From positions 1,306,904 through 1,370,903 of the forward strand of contig OZ024790.1 in NCBI GenBank assembly GCA_964017065.1: a stretch of DNA of 64,000 bases. The letters run 5' to 3'. Positions 1 through 10,919 of this stretch are shown here, piece after piece. The DNA is from Haliclona indistincta (lineage: Eukaryota; Porifera; Demospongiae; Haplosclerida; Chalinidae). The translations under genes were made by a program, and so were the position numbers. How positions within the stretch are numbered: the first letter of the stretch is position 1; the number at the start of each line of letters is the position of its first letter. The notes under the pieces are model-generated. The model saw only the letters and a list, made by a program, of their open reading frames with translations. It was not told the DNA's origin and did not search any database.

Positions 1-23
1 GGGACACTACCGTGTCTCCCTAA
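1..23 (+). mobile_element. 3' terminus of a Helitron-like element (copy H0), cut by the window edge
   Basis: The first 23 bases match the hairpin end of the ~1.2-kb element found complete at 48,257-49,485: CACTACCGTG followed by CTCCCTAA, then a T flank. The left hairpin arm is shortened by two bases compared with that copy. The rest of the element lies outside the window. Confidence 0.75.
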
Positions 24-40
24 TACTACTAAATAAAAAA

Positions 41-266
41 AAGAATTAAAAGATTTCTATCGAAATCAAAAGGATGTAGGTTGTGAAATGTACCACTGGT
101 TCACAATGTAAACTAACAAGGAACAACCATGGAATGGTAACACGATTGACTTGCTAACAGACCATAGATCCCTACATCAGTGGCTGCTGTGGTTGGCTAT
201 AGCTAGTTCAGCTAGTTGCTGACTGACACCTGACGTGCATTTAGCTTGTGACAAAATATTGATCTT
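41..266 (+). mobile_element. Truncated 5' part of a Helitron-like element (copy H1)
   Basis: This stretch matches the first ~225 bases of the complete copies: the AAGAA/TTAAAAGATTTC start, the GATTTCTATCGAAATC stem-loop and most of the left arm of the 150-bp inverted repeat. The match stops near 266, where sequence resembling Ig exon 3 of the neighbouring receptor gene resumes. The insertion interrupts that exon. The right arm and the whole 3' part are missing, so this copy is a deletion derivative or an aborted insertion. Confidence 0.75.
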
Positions 267-1053
267 AAATGAGCACACTGCTATCACGTGTGCACCTAAT
301 TCTTGATGGTGGACCAAATGACACATTGAAAGACAATGAGAAGGTAACGTTAGGATCAGCATCTCTTGATGAGAGTATGGAGAGTGTCATGGTAGTGTCA
401 ACTATCGGACCAGCTACACAATGATAAAGTTGACAGGGTTTTCTGAGCTAAAAATGATAACTTACGATAACTATTAAACAAAGTATCTGAATACACTACC
501 CAGTAGTTGGTAATTCCATCCAGGTTAGGGATAGTAGTGTTGCACTTCACATTACCAGAGTTGTACATGTCATTATCCACCACTACTCCAATTTGGTTAG
601 TACATTTCAGTTGTTGGTAAGGTACACTATTGTTAGTGTCACTGGTGGGGACTACAGTGAAGCCATCAGGTCCATCTCCAATAGGGTAGAACATGTCTCC
701 AATGTTGCTGCCCATACCAGCAATGCTTGCACTATTAACCTGACACCACAGACCATGCTGCTGTATCTGGGTCACACTGAACAGTGACCACGGTGCTGCA
801 AAGTAGCCTCCAACCTGTGATCTCAGTTCTGAAACAATATAAAGTTAAGCATATTAAATTTAATTTACACAATGTAGACTACGAATGTAGATTGTATTGT
901 ACTATTATTACATTATTACCGCCATGCAGCATTGGCTCATATATTTGGGATGGCACTAGTCTTGCCGTTACCAGTTACTAAGCTGCTTGGTATAAATGGA
1001 GTGCAGTCAATAGCTATTGAAGGAACTACCATGAAGACAATAAGCAACAGCAT
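267..1053 (-). pseudogene. Receptor pseudogene A (Ig/FN3 family of B and C), 5' exons only
   Basis: On the minus strand three exons align with genes B and C: the signal-peptide exon (about 1053-920), the second N-terminal exon (828-466, with the QIQQHGLWCQVNSAS segment) and the start of the Ig-like exon (413 down to about 267). Exon 1 carries an in-frame TGA at 939-937 where B and C have CGA (Arg), so the protein would stop at about residue 39. Exon 3 is broken by Helitron-like copy H1, and all FN3, TM and tail exons are absent. Exon 2 remains open and its splice sites are intact, so decay is recent or the stop arose last. The identification is firm because exon order, phase and sequence match B and C. 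Confidence 0.85.
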
Positions 1054-1535
1054 CGAGCCTGGACGGGACTTAGCTTTGTTTTCAGGTTTGTTTTGTCTCT
1101 ATTTATTTATTATAATTTTTATTAGATGAGAAAGGATAAACATGTGCAGACTATTAAGGATGCATGGTATTGGTGGAAACTTTTTAACGTCAGTGCAAGT
1201 GTTCAAAATCCAAAGAGCCCAATATTCAATAAATCTTTTGTATGAAATACATAATTATTCCTCCCACTCAACGTCATTGATAACTCATATTTGCTCCTTT
1301 TCAATTTCAACAACTATAATTATTATCCTACTTGATATGGCTTCACTCTTTCCTCATTCGAAAACATCATTCCAGACCTGTAAAATATCATATTATAGAA
1401 TCAGTGTCTTATGCTTATGACAGCTATACTGAGTTATCTAGAACTGTGAATGTCACACTGAAAAGAAACTACAACTGATTAAAATTGTTGATACTAATGT
1501 ACAAAGTGTCTATGCTTGAGCAAGTTGTTTATGGA
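1054..1535. other. Spacer between pseudogene A and gene B
   Basis: AT-rich sequence without an open exon on either strand. It holds the 3' flank of gene B, several TTTATT stretches (AATAAA on the minus strand near 1100) and the upstream region of A. Its right part resembles the 3' flank of gene C around 6,020-6,080. Confidence 0.5.
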
Positions 1536-2988
1536 TCATGTTATTGTTGACATGTGCTCATACACTGATGCATCATCATTGCTGTACTGCTGATGTGGCT
1601 GGTGTATACCATATGCTGTACAGTCCGCCATCTTGATGTCATCACTATTGTAAATCAACAGTAAATATCCTTTTTATTGTTGATGTAATTTATTTATATT
1701 CTAACCTTGTTGGTATAGCATGTTTATCTATTCTTTCTTCAGCTTGTGATGTGTGTGGGCTAAATGAATTATTTTATTCAGTAAGTATACATTAAAACAT
1801 CTTTACCTTTTAGAAGTGAGTTGTCTTTTGAGTATCACAGTGTACACGGCACTTATAGAATTAACAATCAGTGCTACTACTAACATCACTCCAACCACTA
1901 TCAGTGCTACTAATAGACCAGTATTAGACGAAATTGATGAGACAAGTGAGATTGAAGTCATGGATGCTTCTATTGGGTAATGAAATTAAAATCGTAAATT
2001 CTGACAAGCAGTGAAATAATTGTCTATAGAGCAAATTTTATGACTAGTCAGTAGTGAATCATGCATTTATTCACTCACGTCCACTATAAATTGCTTCATT
2101 CACATTCAATGTTACAGTAACACTGAATTGATGCTGCATTTGTTCATGCATTCCTGATGTCAACAATACTGCAAATGAGGCATTCGCTGAGTAGTTAACA
2201 TTAAAGGAACAGCACATTGTAGTGTAGTGTACAGTATAGTGGTACTCTGTATCTAGTAGTGTTATTGGAGTCCATGAGACATTAACTGCTGTGCTGTTCA
2301 GTGCCTCCACTCTCACTCCAGTAACACGAGCTGTATTGAGAGATAAGATTGTGTAATAAAATTTCAACAATTTACTTACGGACACTAGTAGTAGATGCTT
2401 GATCTGTCACATTCTCTCCTGGTCCTATGATGGTGTATGCTCTGACACTGAATACAACAACAGTGTTGGGAGGGAGGTCCCTCAGTGTGTGCTGTGTGGC
2501 TGATGTGTTGAACTCTACTCCTGTGTTGTAGCTAATCTGGTACATAGTAATATGTCCATTGGTCTCTGAGGGAGGACTCCATGAGACGGTGAGCTGTACC
2601 ACTCCTGGAGTGGCTGAGAGATCAAACACTGTACCAGGAACTGTACAGGAACACACACACAGTGACTATGTACTAAGTGTAGTCCACATCACTCACCATC
2701 TTGCAGTGTCTCCACAGTGAGTGCTGGATCACTGTATGGTCCAGTCCCTCCAGCATTGACTGCTGCCACTTGCACAGAGTAGATAGTGAATGGAGTCAGT
2801 CCAGTCAACACATGCTGTCTGCTCCCCTCTCCTGTAGTGTTCACAATGGAGGTGCCATTGCTGTAGCGCAGTCTGTATCCAGTGATGGGTCCTCTCTGGT
2901 CAGCGCATGGTACTGTCCCCCACACTACAGTGAGTGACCTGCTCTCCACTGATGTGTTAGTGAGTATTGCAGGAGCACCAGATGGAGC

Positions 2989-3049
<61 letters not shown>

Positions 3050-4802
3050 GTTGTTATTTATGTGCTACCGCCAGGCAGTGATGTTCACATACCTTCAGTG
3101 ATGGTATTAGTAGTAACTTCATCTGACTCACTGCTGATACTACCAAGCACAGCTGTCACTCTCACAGCACAAGTGTGACCAGGATTAAGTATTAGTGAAG
3201 TGAAGTTATGGCTAGTTAGTCCATTAGGTACCAGATGAGTGATTGAGATTAATAGAGCATTGTCACACAGTCGTGAACAGATAAATGAAACTGAATAACT
3301 TTCAGGAGTAACGAAGTGTGGAGCGGTCCATGACACCACAACAGACATGGTTACCTCAACTAAACTTGCAGGGATAAGTGTGACTCCAGTAGGCTGTATG
3401 GCTAAGGAGGTATTTAGAGCACCTACCCATGCCACATTCATTACTAATTTAAACATACTCAGTGTAATACTTTCTGTGTTACTGCGAGCACTGGGCAGCA
3501 CAGGAGCTCCCTTTGGTCCAAATTTTACCACAAAGATAGAGTATGTCTGTCCCAACACCAGTCCAGTAAGTGTCAGCTCAGTGGTGGTAGTAGTGCTAGA
3601 ACCATTGTTCCCAGCTGCTGTCTGGTAGAACACCTCATAGCCACCTAGTGATGGTCCTGCTGATGAGGCAGTCCAGGATACCGTAGCGCTAGTGGCTGCA
3701 GTCCTACACACAGTGACATCTGTGGGAGTACCTGCAACTGATGGGAGAGAGAATTAGGAGTTATTCAATCACTTAAAACTACTCACCAGTGACTGTGACA
3801 GTAGAAGATCCTGGAGTACCCCTTGGATCGAAATAATACATGTCAATAGCAATATTAACACGACTCTCAACAATCACAGTACAAGTGTACACTCCCACCA
3901 CTCTTGGTTCAGTATACAGTTGAACCATCACACGAGTAATATCTGGTTGAGTGCTATCAATATATTGTGACTCGATCACTTCACGGGTTATTTGACTAGT
4001 TCTTGCACTGAAAATCTGTTTACTATTACGAGCACATCTTATTCTTGATGGTGGACCAAATGAGACATTGAAGGACAATCCGATTGAAATATTAGGATCA
4101 GCATCTCTTGATGAGAGTATGGAGAGTGCCATGGTGGAGTCCACTGTGGGGCCAGCTACACAATGATATATATAGTTGACAAGATTTTCTGAGCTTTAAT
4201 GATAACTTACGATAATTATTAAACAAAGAATCTGAATACACTACCCAGTAATGGGCAATCCTGTCCAGGTTAGGAATAGTAGTGTTGCACTTCACGATAC
4301 CCTGGTTGTTAGTCACATCACCATCCACTACTAGTCCAATTTGGTTAGTACATTTCAGTTGCTGGTAAGGCACACTGTTGTTATTGTCACTGGTGGGTAC
4401 TACAGTGAAGCCATCAGGTCCATCTCCAGTAGGGTAGAACATGTCTCCAATGTTGCTGCCCATACCAGCATTGCTTGCACTATTAACCTGACACCACAGA
4501 CCATGCTGCTGTATCTGGGTCACACTGAACAGTGTCCAAGGTGAGACAAAGTTACCACCAACCTGTGATCTCAGCTCTGAAACAACAGAAAACATAATTA
4601 TAGCATAAATATTAATCTAGACCACAATTGGAAATTAATAGCTAGCTACTATACCTCCAGAATTGGCTCGTATATCTGGGATGACACCAGTCTTGCCTTC
4701 ACCAGTCACTAAGCTGCTTGGAATGAATGGAGTGCAGCCATTGGCTTTGGAAGGAAGAGTGGTATAATTTACTACCATGACCAAAATAAGTAACAGCATC
4801 AT
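1536..4802 (-). CDS. Receptor B: Ig-like + five FN3 domains + TM, 866 aa
   Basis: Eleven exons on the minus strand: 4802-4655, 4576-4211, 4155-3787, 3737-3459, 3401-3093, 2987-2697, 2640-2380, 2330-2079, 1969-1807, 1759-1706, 1644-1536. All introns are GT-AG, and the spliced length is 2601 nt, an exact multiple of three. Residues 1-22 form a signal peptide (MMLLLILVMVV core; an upstream Met at 4871 would lengthen the N-region). Exons 1-2 form a Cys-containing N-terminal module (LWCQ, VKCN). Exon 3 (172-294) is Ig-like, with Cys in RIRCA and the classic GVYTCTV. FN3 domains occupy about 295-387, 388-490, 491-587, 588-674 and 675-758. The TM helix is about 776-794 (GLLVALIVVGVMLVVALIV). A ~70-residue tail ends SVYEHMSTIT, a YxxM/YxxPhi-type tyrosine motif. 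Likely an adhesion or recognition receptor at the plasma membrane; no ligand can be inferred. Confidence 0.9.
2991..3046. repeat. (GA)28 microsatellite forming the polypyrimidine tract of gene B intron 5
   Basis: A perfect GA dinucleotide run. Read on the minus (coding) strand it is (TC)28, ending three bases before the AG acceptor of the third FN3 exon of gene B (exon starts at 2987). The homologous intron of gene C has no such run. Confidence 0.95.
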
Positions 4803-5040
4803 TAGGCTTGAATTGAGACAAGAACGTAGCTTAGTTTTCTGGTTTTGATTTGTTTTCGTATTGTTTCGCACTCAAATCTGTGTGTCGTGTGTAGGTTTAA
4901 AATCTGTGTAGAAAATCAACAATAACACTTCCTAGTTTACAAATATGTAGCCAGAAGTTTACAAATTTATATGAAGCTAGAAGTTTACAAATATGAAGCT
5001 ACATTGTAAAATACAAAGTAATGTGTGTCTGAACAGGTGT
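4803..5040. promoter_or_regulatory. Upstream region of gene B
   Basis: About 240 bases between the B start codon and the relic further upstream. Parts are shared with the region upstream of gene C (the ATCAACAATA and CTAGTTTA blocks near 4914-4940 and 9528-9555), so it probably contains the family's promoter and 5' leader. No clear TATA box is seen. Confidence 0.35.
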
Positions 5041-5770
5041 TGTGTCATCATCACTTACACATTATAAACATTTAATGTGTCATCATCACTAAACATGACA
5101 TGTGTTGGTGTGTTACATATGCAGCACAATCTGTCATGTTGATATTAACATCAATGCGCAATGGATATTGTCAACATTAATAGTAATTTAGTCTAGTTGA
5201 TCTTACCTATATAACTTCGTTACCCTATAGTAATTGTGTCATGTGTTGAGTTGCATGGTGAATATTTAATCTGTGATTACATAAATATACCATCATCGTG
5301 ATTAACTTAGAAGTGTATACAATTGACATTATTTTCAGTAGCACATCATAAACAGTATTGCATTGCTATTTAAAGCTGCATGCTATTAACGTCACTCCAA
5401 CCACTATCATGCAGTGCTACTTTTAGAGCAGAATTATAAAATCATGATGATCACACTAGTGAGATTGATAAAGTAGATGTTTCTATAGAGAATAGAATCA
5501 TGAACAATTATATCACTTTATGTATAAGTTGTAACTTTCAATAATCATGTGAAAGCAGTATACATGTAAATTGTGACAGCTAGACTCTGAGCAGCCCTGA
5601 CACCATTCCATGCCGAGAAGGCACTGACTCACTGGGAATGTATAACATTGCCAGTATCACACTGCACTGTAGATAGTGGTAGCTAATCTGTATTGTTACT
5701 GGAGACCATGCATGCCGGAGACATAAAGTTCTGCATGCAGTGCTGTTCAAGGCTACCATGCATGCAATTT
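5041..5770 (-). pseudogene. Eroded 3' relic of a further B/C-type receptor gene
   Basis: Between B and C the minus strand still shows, in the right order, degenerate matches to the FN3-5 exon (about 5770-5600), the TM exon (about 5470-5360, the part encoding the TM helix is recognisable) and the tail exon (about 5200-5060, with the Met-x-Asp-Cys-x-Ala-Tyr start). All are broken by stops and indels. The rest of the gene is gone. It shows that the minus-strand array once had at least one more member. Confidence 0.6.
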
Positions 5771-6146
5771 AAAATGACCCTACCATCTCTACATACATCC
5801 TTTTGATTTCATTAGAATTTTCCTAACAGGAGGCTTGTACTGAGATCTCATTTAAAAAACTAATTATAGGTATACAAAACTGATACGTCTGTTTGTCTGT
5901 ATGTAGTAATCAAGATTGCTAGATTCTATGAATTCACCTATTTTTATTCTCAAAATTATGATTCTTGATACACTCAATTCAAAAATTATTCCTGTACGTA
6001 TCTCAAAATTAATGCTATTGAGTTGTCTTTATTTATGCATGCCATACTGAAAGTAACTACATGTACCAATGATTAAACTGTTAGTACTTATTAAACGATA
6101 AAGTGACTGTGTTTGAGCAAATCCAGTATTTTGCATCAGTCATGGA
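5771..6146. other. Spacer downstream of gene C
   Basis: AT-rich 3' flank of gene C with no open exon on either strand. A short stretch (5,790-5,815, ACATCCTTTTGATTTC) resembles the terminal stem of the Helitron-like family and may be a fragment of it. Confidence 0.4.
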
Positions 6147-9100
6147 TCATGTTGATGTGGACATGTGCTCATACACTGATGTATCCTCATCATTGTTGTA
6201 CTGCTGCTGCTGTGGTTGGCTTGTGACATATGCTCTATTGCCTGCCATCTTGATATCATCACTGTGCAGTGGATATCGTCAACAGTATATACATCGTTCT
6301 GACTGTTGACACAATAACTTTATTCATAATTACCTTGTTTGTTTTTTATGTATATCACATGTTTGGTTATCGGCAGGTGATGTGTGTGGTCTGAATTAAT
6401 CATAATAAATGCAGAAATCATACACTTTATTATATCTATACCTTGTAGAAGTGCACTGTCTTCTCAACATCACAATGTACACAGTAGATGCAGTAATACC
6501 AATCAATGATACTACTAGCATCACTCCAACCACTATCAGTGCTGCTAGTAGACCAGTATTAGACGAAGTTGATGTGACAAGTAAAACTGAACTGATGAAT
6601 GATTCTAAAGGTTAATAAAAAATTAGGATAGTACTATTTCATACTTGCAGAGATCAGAAAATACAGTATATGCATGATTAAAGATACTTAGTTTATTCTA
6701 AAATTATAGTCACTTACTTCCACTATAAATTATTTCACTAACATTCAATGTTACAGTGACACTGAATTGATAGCGTATTGTTCCTTGCATTTCTGACGTC
6801 AACAATATTGCAAATGAGGCATTCGCTGGGTAGATTGCATTAAAGGTACAGCACATTGTAGTGTAGTGTACAGTATAGTGATACTCTGTATCTAGTAGTG
6901 TTACTGGAGTCCATGAGACATTAACTGCTGTGCTGTTCAGTGGCTCCACTCTCACTCCAGTAACACGAGCTATAGTGGATCGATTATTGTTTAATATTTC
7001 ATAACAATAAATCCTTACGGATAGTATCAGTAGATGCTTGATCTGTCACATTCTCTCCTGGTCCTATGATGGTGTATGCTCTGACACTGAATAAAACAAC
7101 AGTGTTGGGAGGGAGGTCCCTCAGTGTGTGCTGTGTGGCTGATGTGTTGAATTCTACTCCTGTGTTGTAACTAATCTGGTACATAGTAATATGACCATTG
7201 GGCTCTGAGGGAGGACTCCATGAGATGGTGAGCTGTACCACTCCTGGGGTGGCTGACAGATCAGACACTGGACCAGGAACTGTACAGGAACACACACAGT
7301 GACTATGTACTAAGTGTAGTCCACATCACTCACCATCCTGCAGTGTCTCCACAGTGAGTGCTGGATCACTGTATGGTCCAGTCCCTCCAGCATTGACTGC
7401 TGCCACTTGCACAGAGTAGCTAGTGAATGGAGTCAGTCCAGTCAACACATGCTGTCTGCTCTCCTCTCCTGTAGTGTTCACAATGGAGGTGCCATTGCTG
7501 TAGCGCAGTCTGTATCCAGTGATGGGTCCTCTCTGGTCAGGGCAGGGTACTGTCCCCCACACTACAGTGAGTGACCTGCTCTCCACTGATGTGTTAGTGA
7601 GTGTTCCAGGAGCACCAGTAGGAACTAAAGAGAGTGACGGGCTGTAATGAATTATTGTGCTACCGCCAGGCAGTGTTGTTCACATACCTTCAGTGATGGT
7701 ATTAGTAGTAACTTCATCTGACTCACTGCTGATACTACCAAGCACAGCTGTCACTCTCACAGTACAAGTGTGACCAGGATGAAGTATTAGTGAAGTGAAG
7801 TTATGACTAGTTAGTCCATTAGGTACCAGATGAGTGATTGAGATAAATAGAGCATTGTCACACAGTCGTAAACAGATGAACGAAACTAAATAGCTCTCAG
7901 TTGTAATAAACTGTTGAGCTGTCCATGAAACTACAACAGAAGTGGTTACCTCCACAATAGATGAAGGGATAAGTGTGACTCCAGTAGGCTGTATAGCTAA
8001 GGAAATTAGGGATTATACCTATACATGCCATAATCACTACTAAACTTACTCAGTGCAATAGTTTCTGTGTTGCTGTGAGCACTGGGCAGCACAGGAGCTC
8101 CCTCTGGTCCAAATGCTACTACAAAGATGGAGTATGTCTGTCCCAACATCAGTCCAGTCAGTGTCAGCTCAGTGGTGGTAGTAGTGCTAGTTTCACTGCT
8201 CCCAGCTGCTGTCTGGTAGAACACCTCATAGCCACCTAGTGCTGGTCCTGTTGATGGGACAGTCCAGGAGACTCTAACGTTGGTGGGAGCAGTCCTACAT
8301 GCAGTGACAGCAGTGGGAGTACCTGCAACTGATGGGAGAGAGAAGGAGTCATTCACTCAATTTTAATAACTCACCAGTGACTGTGACAGTAGAAGATCCT
8401 GGAGTGCCCCTTGGATCGAAATCATAAATGCCACTAGCAATATTAACACGACTCTCAACAATCACAGTACAAGTGTACACTCCCACCAGTCTTGGTTCAG
8501 TATACAGTTTAACTGTCACACGAGTCATATCTGGTTGAGTACTATCAATATATTGTGACTCGATCACTTCACGGGTTATTTGATTATTACTATGACTTCT
8601 TACATCGAGCAACTGTTTGCTATTATGAGCACATCTAATTCTTGATGGTGGACCAAATGAGACATTGAAAGACAATGTGATTGCAATATTAGGATCAGCA
8701 TCTCTTGATGAGACTATGGAGAGTGTCATGATGGAGTCCACTGTGGGACCAGCTGCACAATAATTATATTAGATGACAAGATTCTGAGCTTTTAATTAAC
8801 TGAAAACGCTAACTTACGATAATTATTGAACACATCATCTGAATACATTACCCAGTAGTTGTCAATCCTGTCTAAGTTAGGAATAGTAGTGTTGCACTTC
8901 ACAATACCAGTGCTGCTGATAGTGAAATTATTCACAACTAAACCAATTTGGTTAGTACATTTCAGTTGCTGGTAAGGCACACTGTTGTTAGTGTCACTGG
9001 TGGGTACTACAATGAAGCCATCAGGTCCATCTCCAGTAGGGTAGAACATGTCTCCAATGTTGCTGCCCATACCAGCATTGCTTGCACTATTAACCTGACA

Positions 9101-9389
9101 CCACAAACCATTCTGCTGTATCTGGGTCACACTGAACAGTGACCACGGTGAGACAAAGCGACCTCCAACCTGTGATCTCAGTACTGAAAGAAATAGACAG
9201 CATATTCACACAACCACCATTCTGTACTGTACTATACCAACCTCCAGAATTGGCTCGTATATACGGAATGACACCAGTCTTGCCTGTACCAGTCACTAAG
9301 CTGCTTGGAATAAATGGAGAGCAGCCATTGGCTTTGGAAGGAAGTGTGGTATAACTCAATACCACGAACACTATAAGCAACAGCATCAT
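6147..9389 (-). CDS. Receptor C: Ig-like + five FN3 domains + TM, 872 aa
   Basis: Eleven exons on the minus strand, matching gene B one for one: 9389-9242, 9183-8818, 8752-8375, 8328-8050, 7996-7688, 7624-7334, 7279-7019, 6969-6718, 6604-6442, 6390-6334, 6261-6147. The spliced length is 2619 nt, a multiple of three. Signal peptide MMLLLIVFVVLSYT, Cys-containing N-terminal module, Ig-like exon (IRCA and GVYTCTV cysteines), five FN3 domains, TM helix GLLAALIVVGVMLVVSLIG, and a tail rich in Gln ending DEDTSVYEHMSTST. Compared with B, exon 3 is three codons longer, the small tail exon one codon longer and the last exon two codons longer. FN3-3 and FN3-4 are almost identical to B at the DNA level, whereas the Ig and FN3-2 exons differ more. 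Exon 1 uses a GTTGGT donor, inferred from phase and homology. Confidence 0.9.
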
Positions 9390-9630
9390 TTGGTCGAGAC
9401 GAGAAGGAAGCTCTGTTTCTAAGTTTGTTTCTGTATAGCTAGCTGGCAAATTGTTTTTTATTTCATGCATTTAGCCAGTGACAAATCTGTGTCATGTACA
9501 AGTATCACTATTCAAAATCTGAAGTAAAAATCAACAATAGCATATCCTAGTTTATAAATTTAAGGCTAAGTGTTCTAAATTATAAAACACCTGCGTCTAA
9601 GCTAGCGTGTGATGTTATTTTCACACATCA
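9390..9630. promoter_or_regulatory. Upstream region of gene C
   Basis: AT-rich sequence between the C start codon and the tail-exon relic of pseudogene D. It shares short blocks with the region upstream of gene B. An upstream in-frame Met (at 9470) exists but would precede the hydrophobic signal by 27 residues, so the MMLLL start is preferred. Confidence 0.35.
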
Positions 9631-10893
9631 CATGGTTATTGTTTGTTTCATATGTTGCACAGTCTGTCATCTTGATATCATCACTGTGCAATAGATATTG
9701 TCAACTTATATTTTCCTCTTGTTATGGTTATATACACTGTACCTGACATGGTGGGTGAGTCATATATTGAGTTTTTGGCTGTTCGATCTATGGTTACACA
9801 AACATGTGAAGATTCTGTCCATGACACCACAACAGGTCGAGACATAGGTGGTCTAAGTGACATAATAGGTATTAGTGCGATTTTAGTAGGCTATTTAATC
9901 ACTACTAAACTTACACAATGCAAAAATTTGTTTACTGTGAGCACTGAACAACACAGGAGCTCCTTCTGGTCCAAATGCTACTACAAAGATGGAGTATGTC
10001 TGTCCCAACACCAGTCTAGTCAGTTTCAGCTCTGTGGTGGTATTAGTGTTAGAACTATTGCTCCCAGCTGCTGTCTGGTAGAACACCTAATAGCCACCTA
10101 ATGCTGGTCCTGTTGATGGGGCAGTCCAAAAGTCTATAACACTAGTGGCAGCAGTACAGTGACAGCACCTGTAACTGATGAAAGGGAATGAGTTATTAAT
10201 TTTAATCACTTACTGTATAAAAACTCTATGGTAACCATGACACGTAGTGGATCCTGGAGTGCCTCTTGGTTTTAAATCATAAAACACATTGGCAATATTA
10301 ACCCTACTCTCAACAATCACAAGTGTACACTCCCACTGCTTTTGGTTCAGTATACAGTTGAACCATGAGTACTATCAAGTACTATCAAGTACTATTGAGT
10401 ACTATCAATATAACGTACATGACCTGATCACCTCACGAGAATTATAATAGTTGAACAAAGCATCTGAATACACTACCCAATAGTTGGCAATCCTGTCCAG
10501 GTTAGGGATAGTAGTGCTGTACTTCACAATACCAGTGCTGTTGATGTGATTAGTAAATTTTAGTTGTTGATAGGTACACTGTAGTTAGTGTCACTGGTGG
10601 GGACTACATGTACAGTGAAGCCATCAGGTTCATCTCCAGTAGGGTAGAACATGTCTCCAATGTTGCTGCCCATACCAGCATTGCTTGCACTATTAACCTG
10701 ACACCACAGACCATGCTGCTGTATCTGGGTCGCACTGAACAGTGACCACGGTGAAAGAAAGTGACCACCAACCTGTGATCTCAGCACTGAAACAAAAGAA
10801 TTGAATTTAATTTGCAGACCACTACAGCGTATTAGAATATTATTACTAGCTACGTCCAGAATTGGCTTGTACATTCGGGATAACACCAGTCTT
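9631..10893 (-). pseudogene. Collapsed receptor pseudogene D (B/C family)
   Basis: A shrunken minus-strand copy of the B/C gene. Recognisable pieces in order are exon 1 remnant (about 10,893-10,857, KTGVIP region), exon 2 (10,790-10,450, with QIQQHGLWCQ), a fragment of the Ig exon (10,400-10,230), FN3-1 (10,150-9,900), a piece of FN3-2 (9,880-9,780) and the tail exon (9,705-9,640, DDIKM start). FN3-3 to FN3-5 and the TM exon are deleted. Frames are broken by indels, including a short tandem repeat of GAGTACTATC at about 10,368-10,410. Its right part (from about 10,348) belongs to the tandem block that also produced the relics at 23.5 and 35.4 kb. Confidence 0.75.
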
Positions 10894-10919
10894 GTGTATC
10901 AGCTGCACTTGGAGTATAG

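Noticed and set aside
2701..2937. Plus-strand ORFs opposite FN3 exons of genes B and C
   Set aside because: Shadows of the minus-strand exons; the minus frames have conserved FN3 residues and splice sites.
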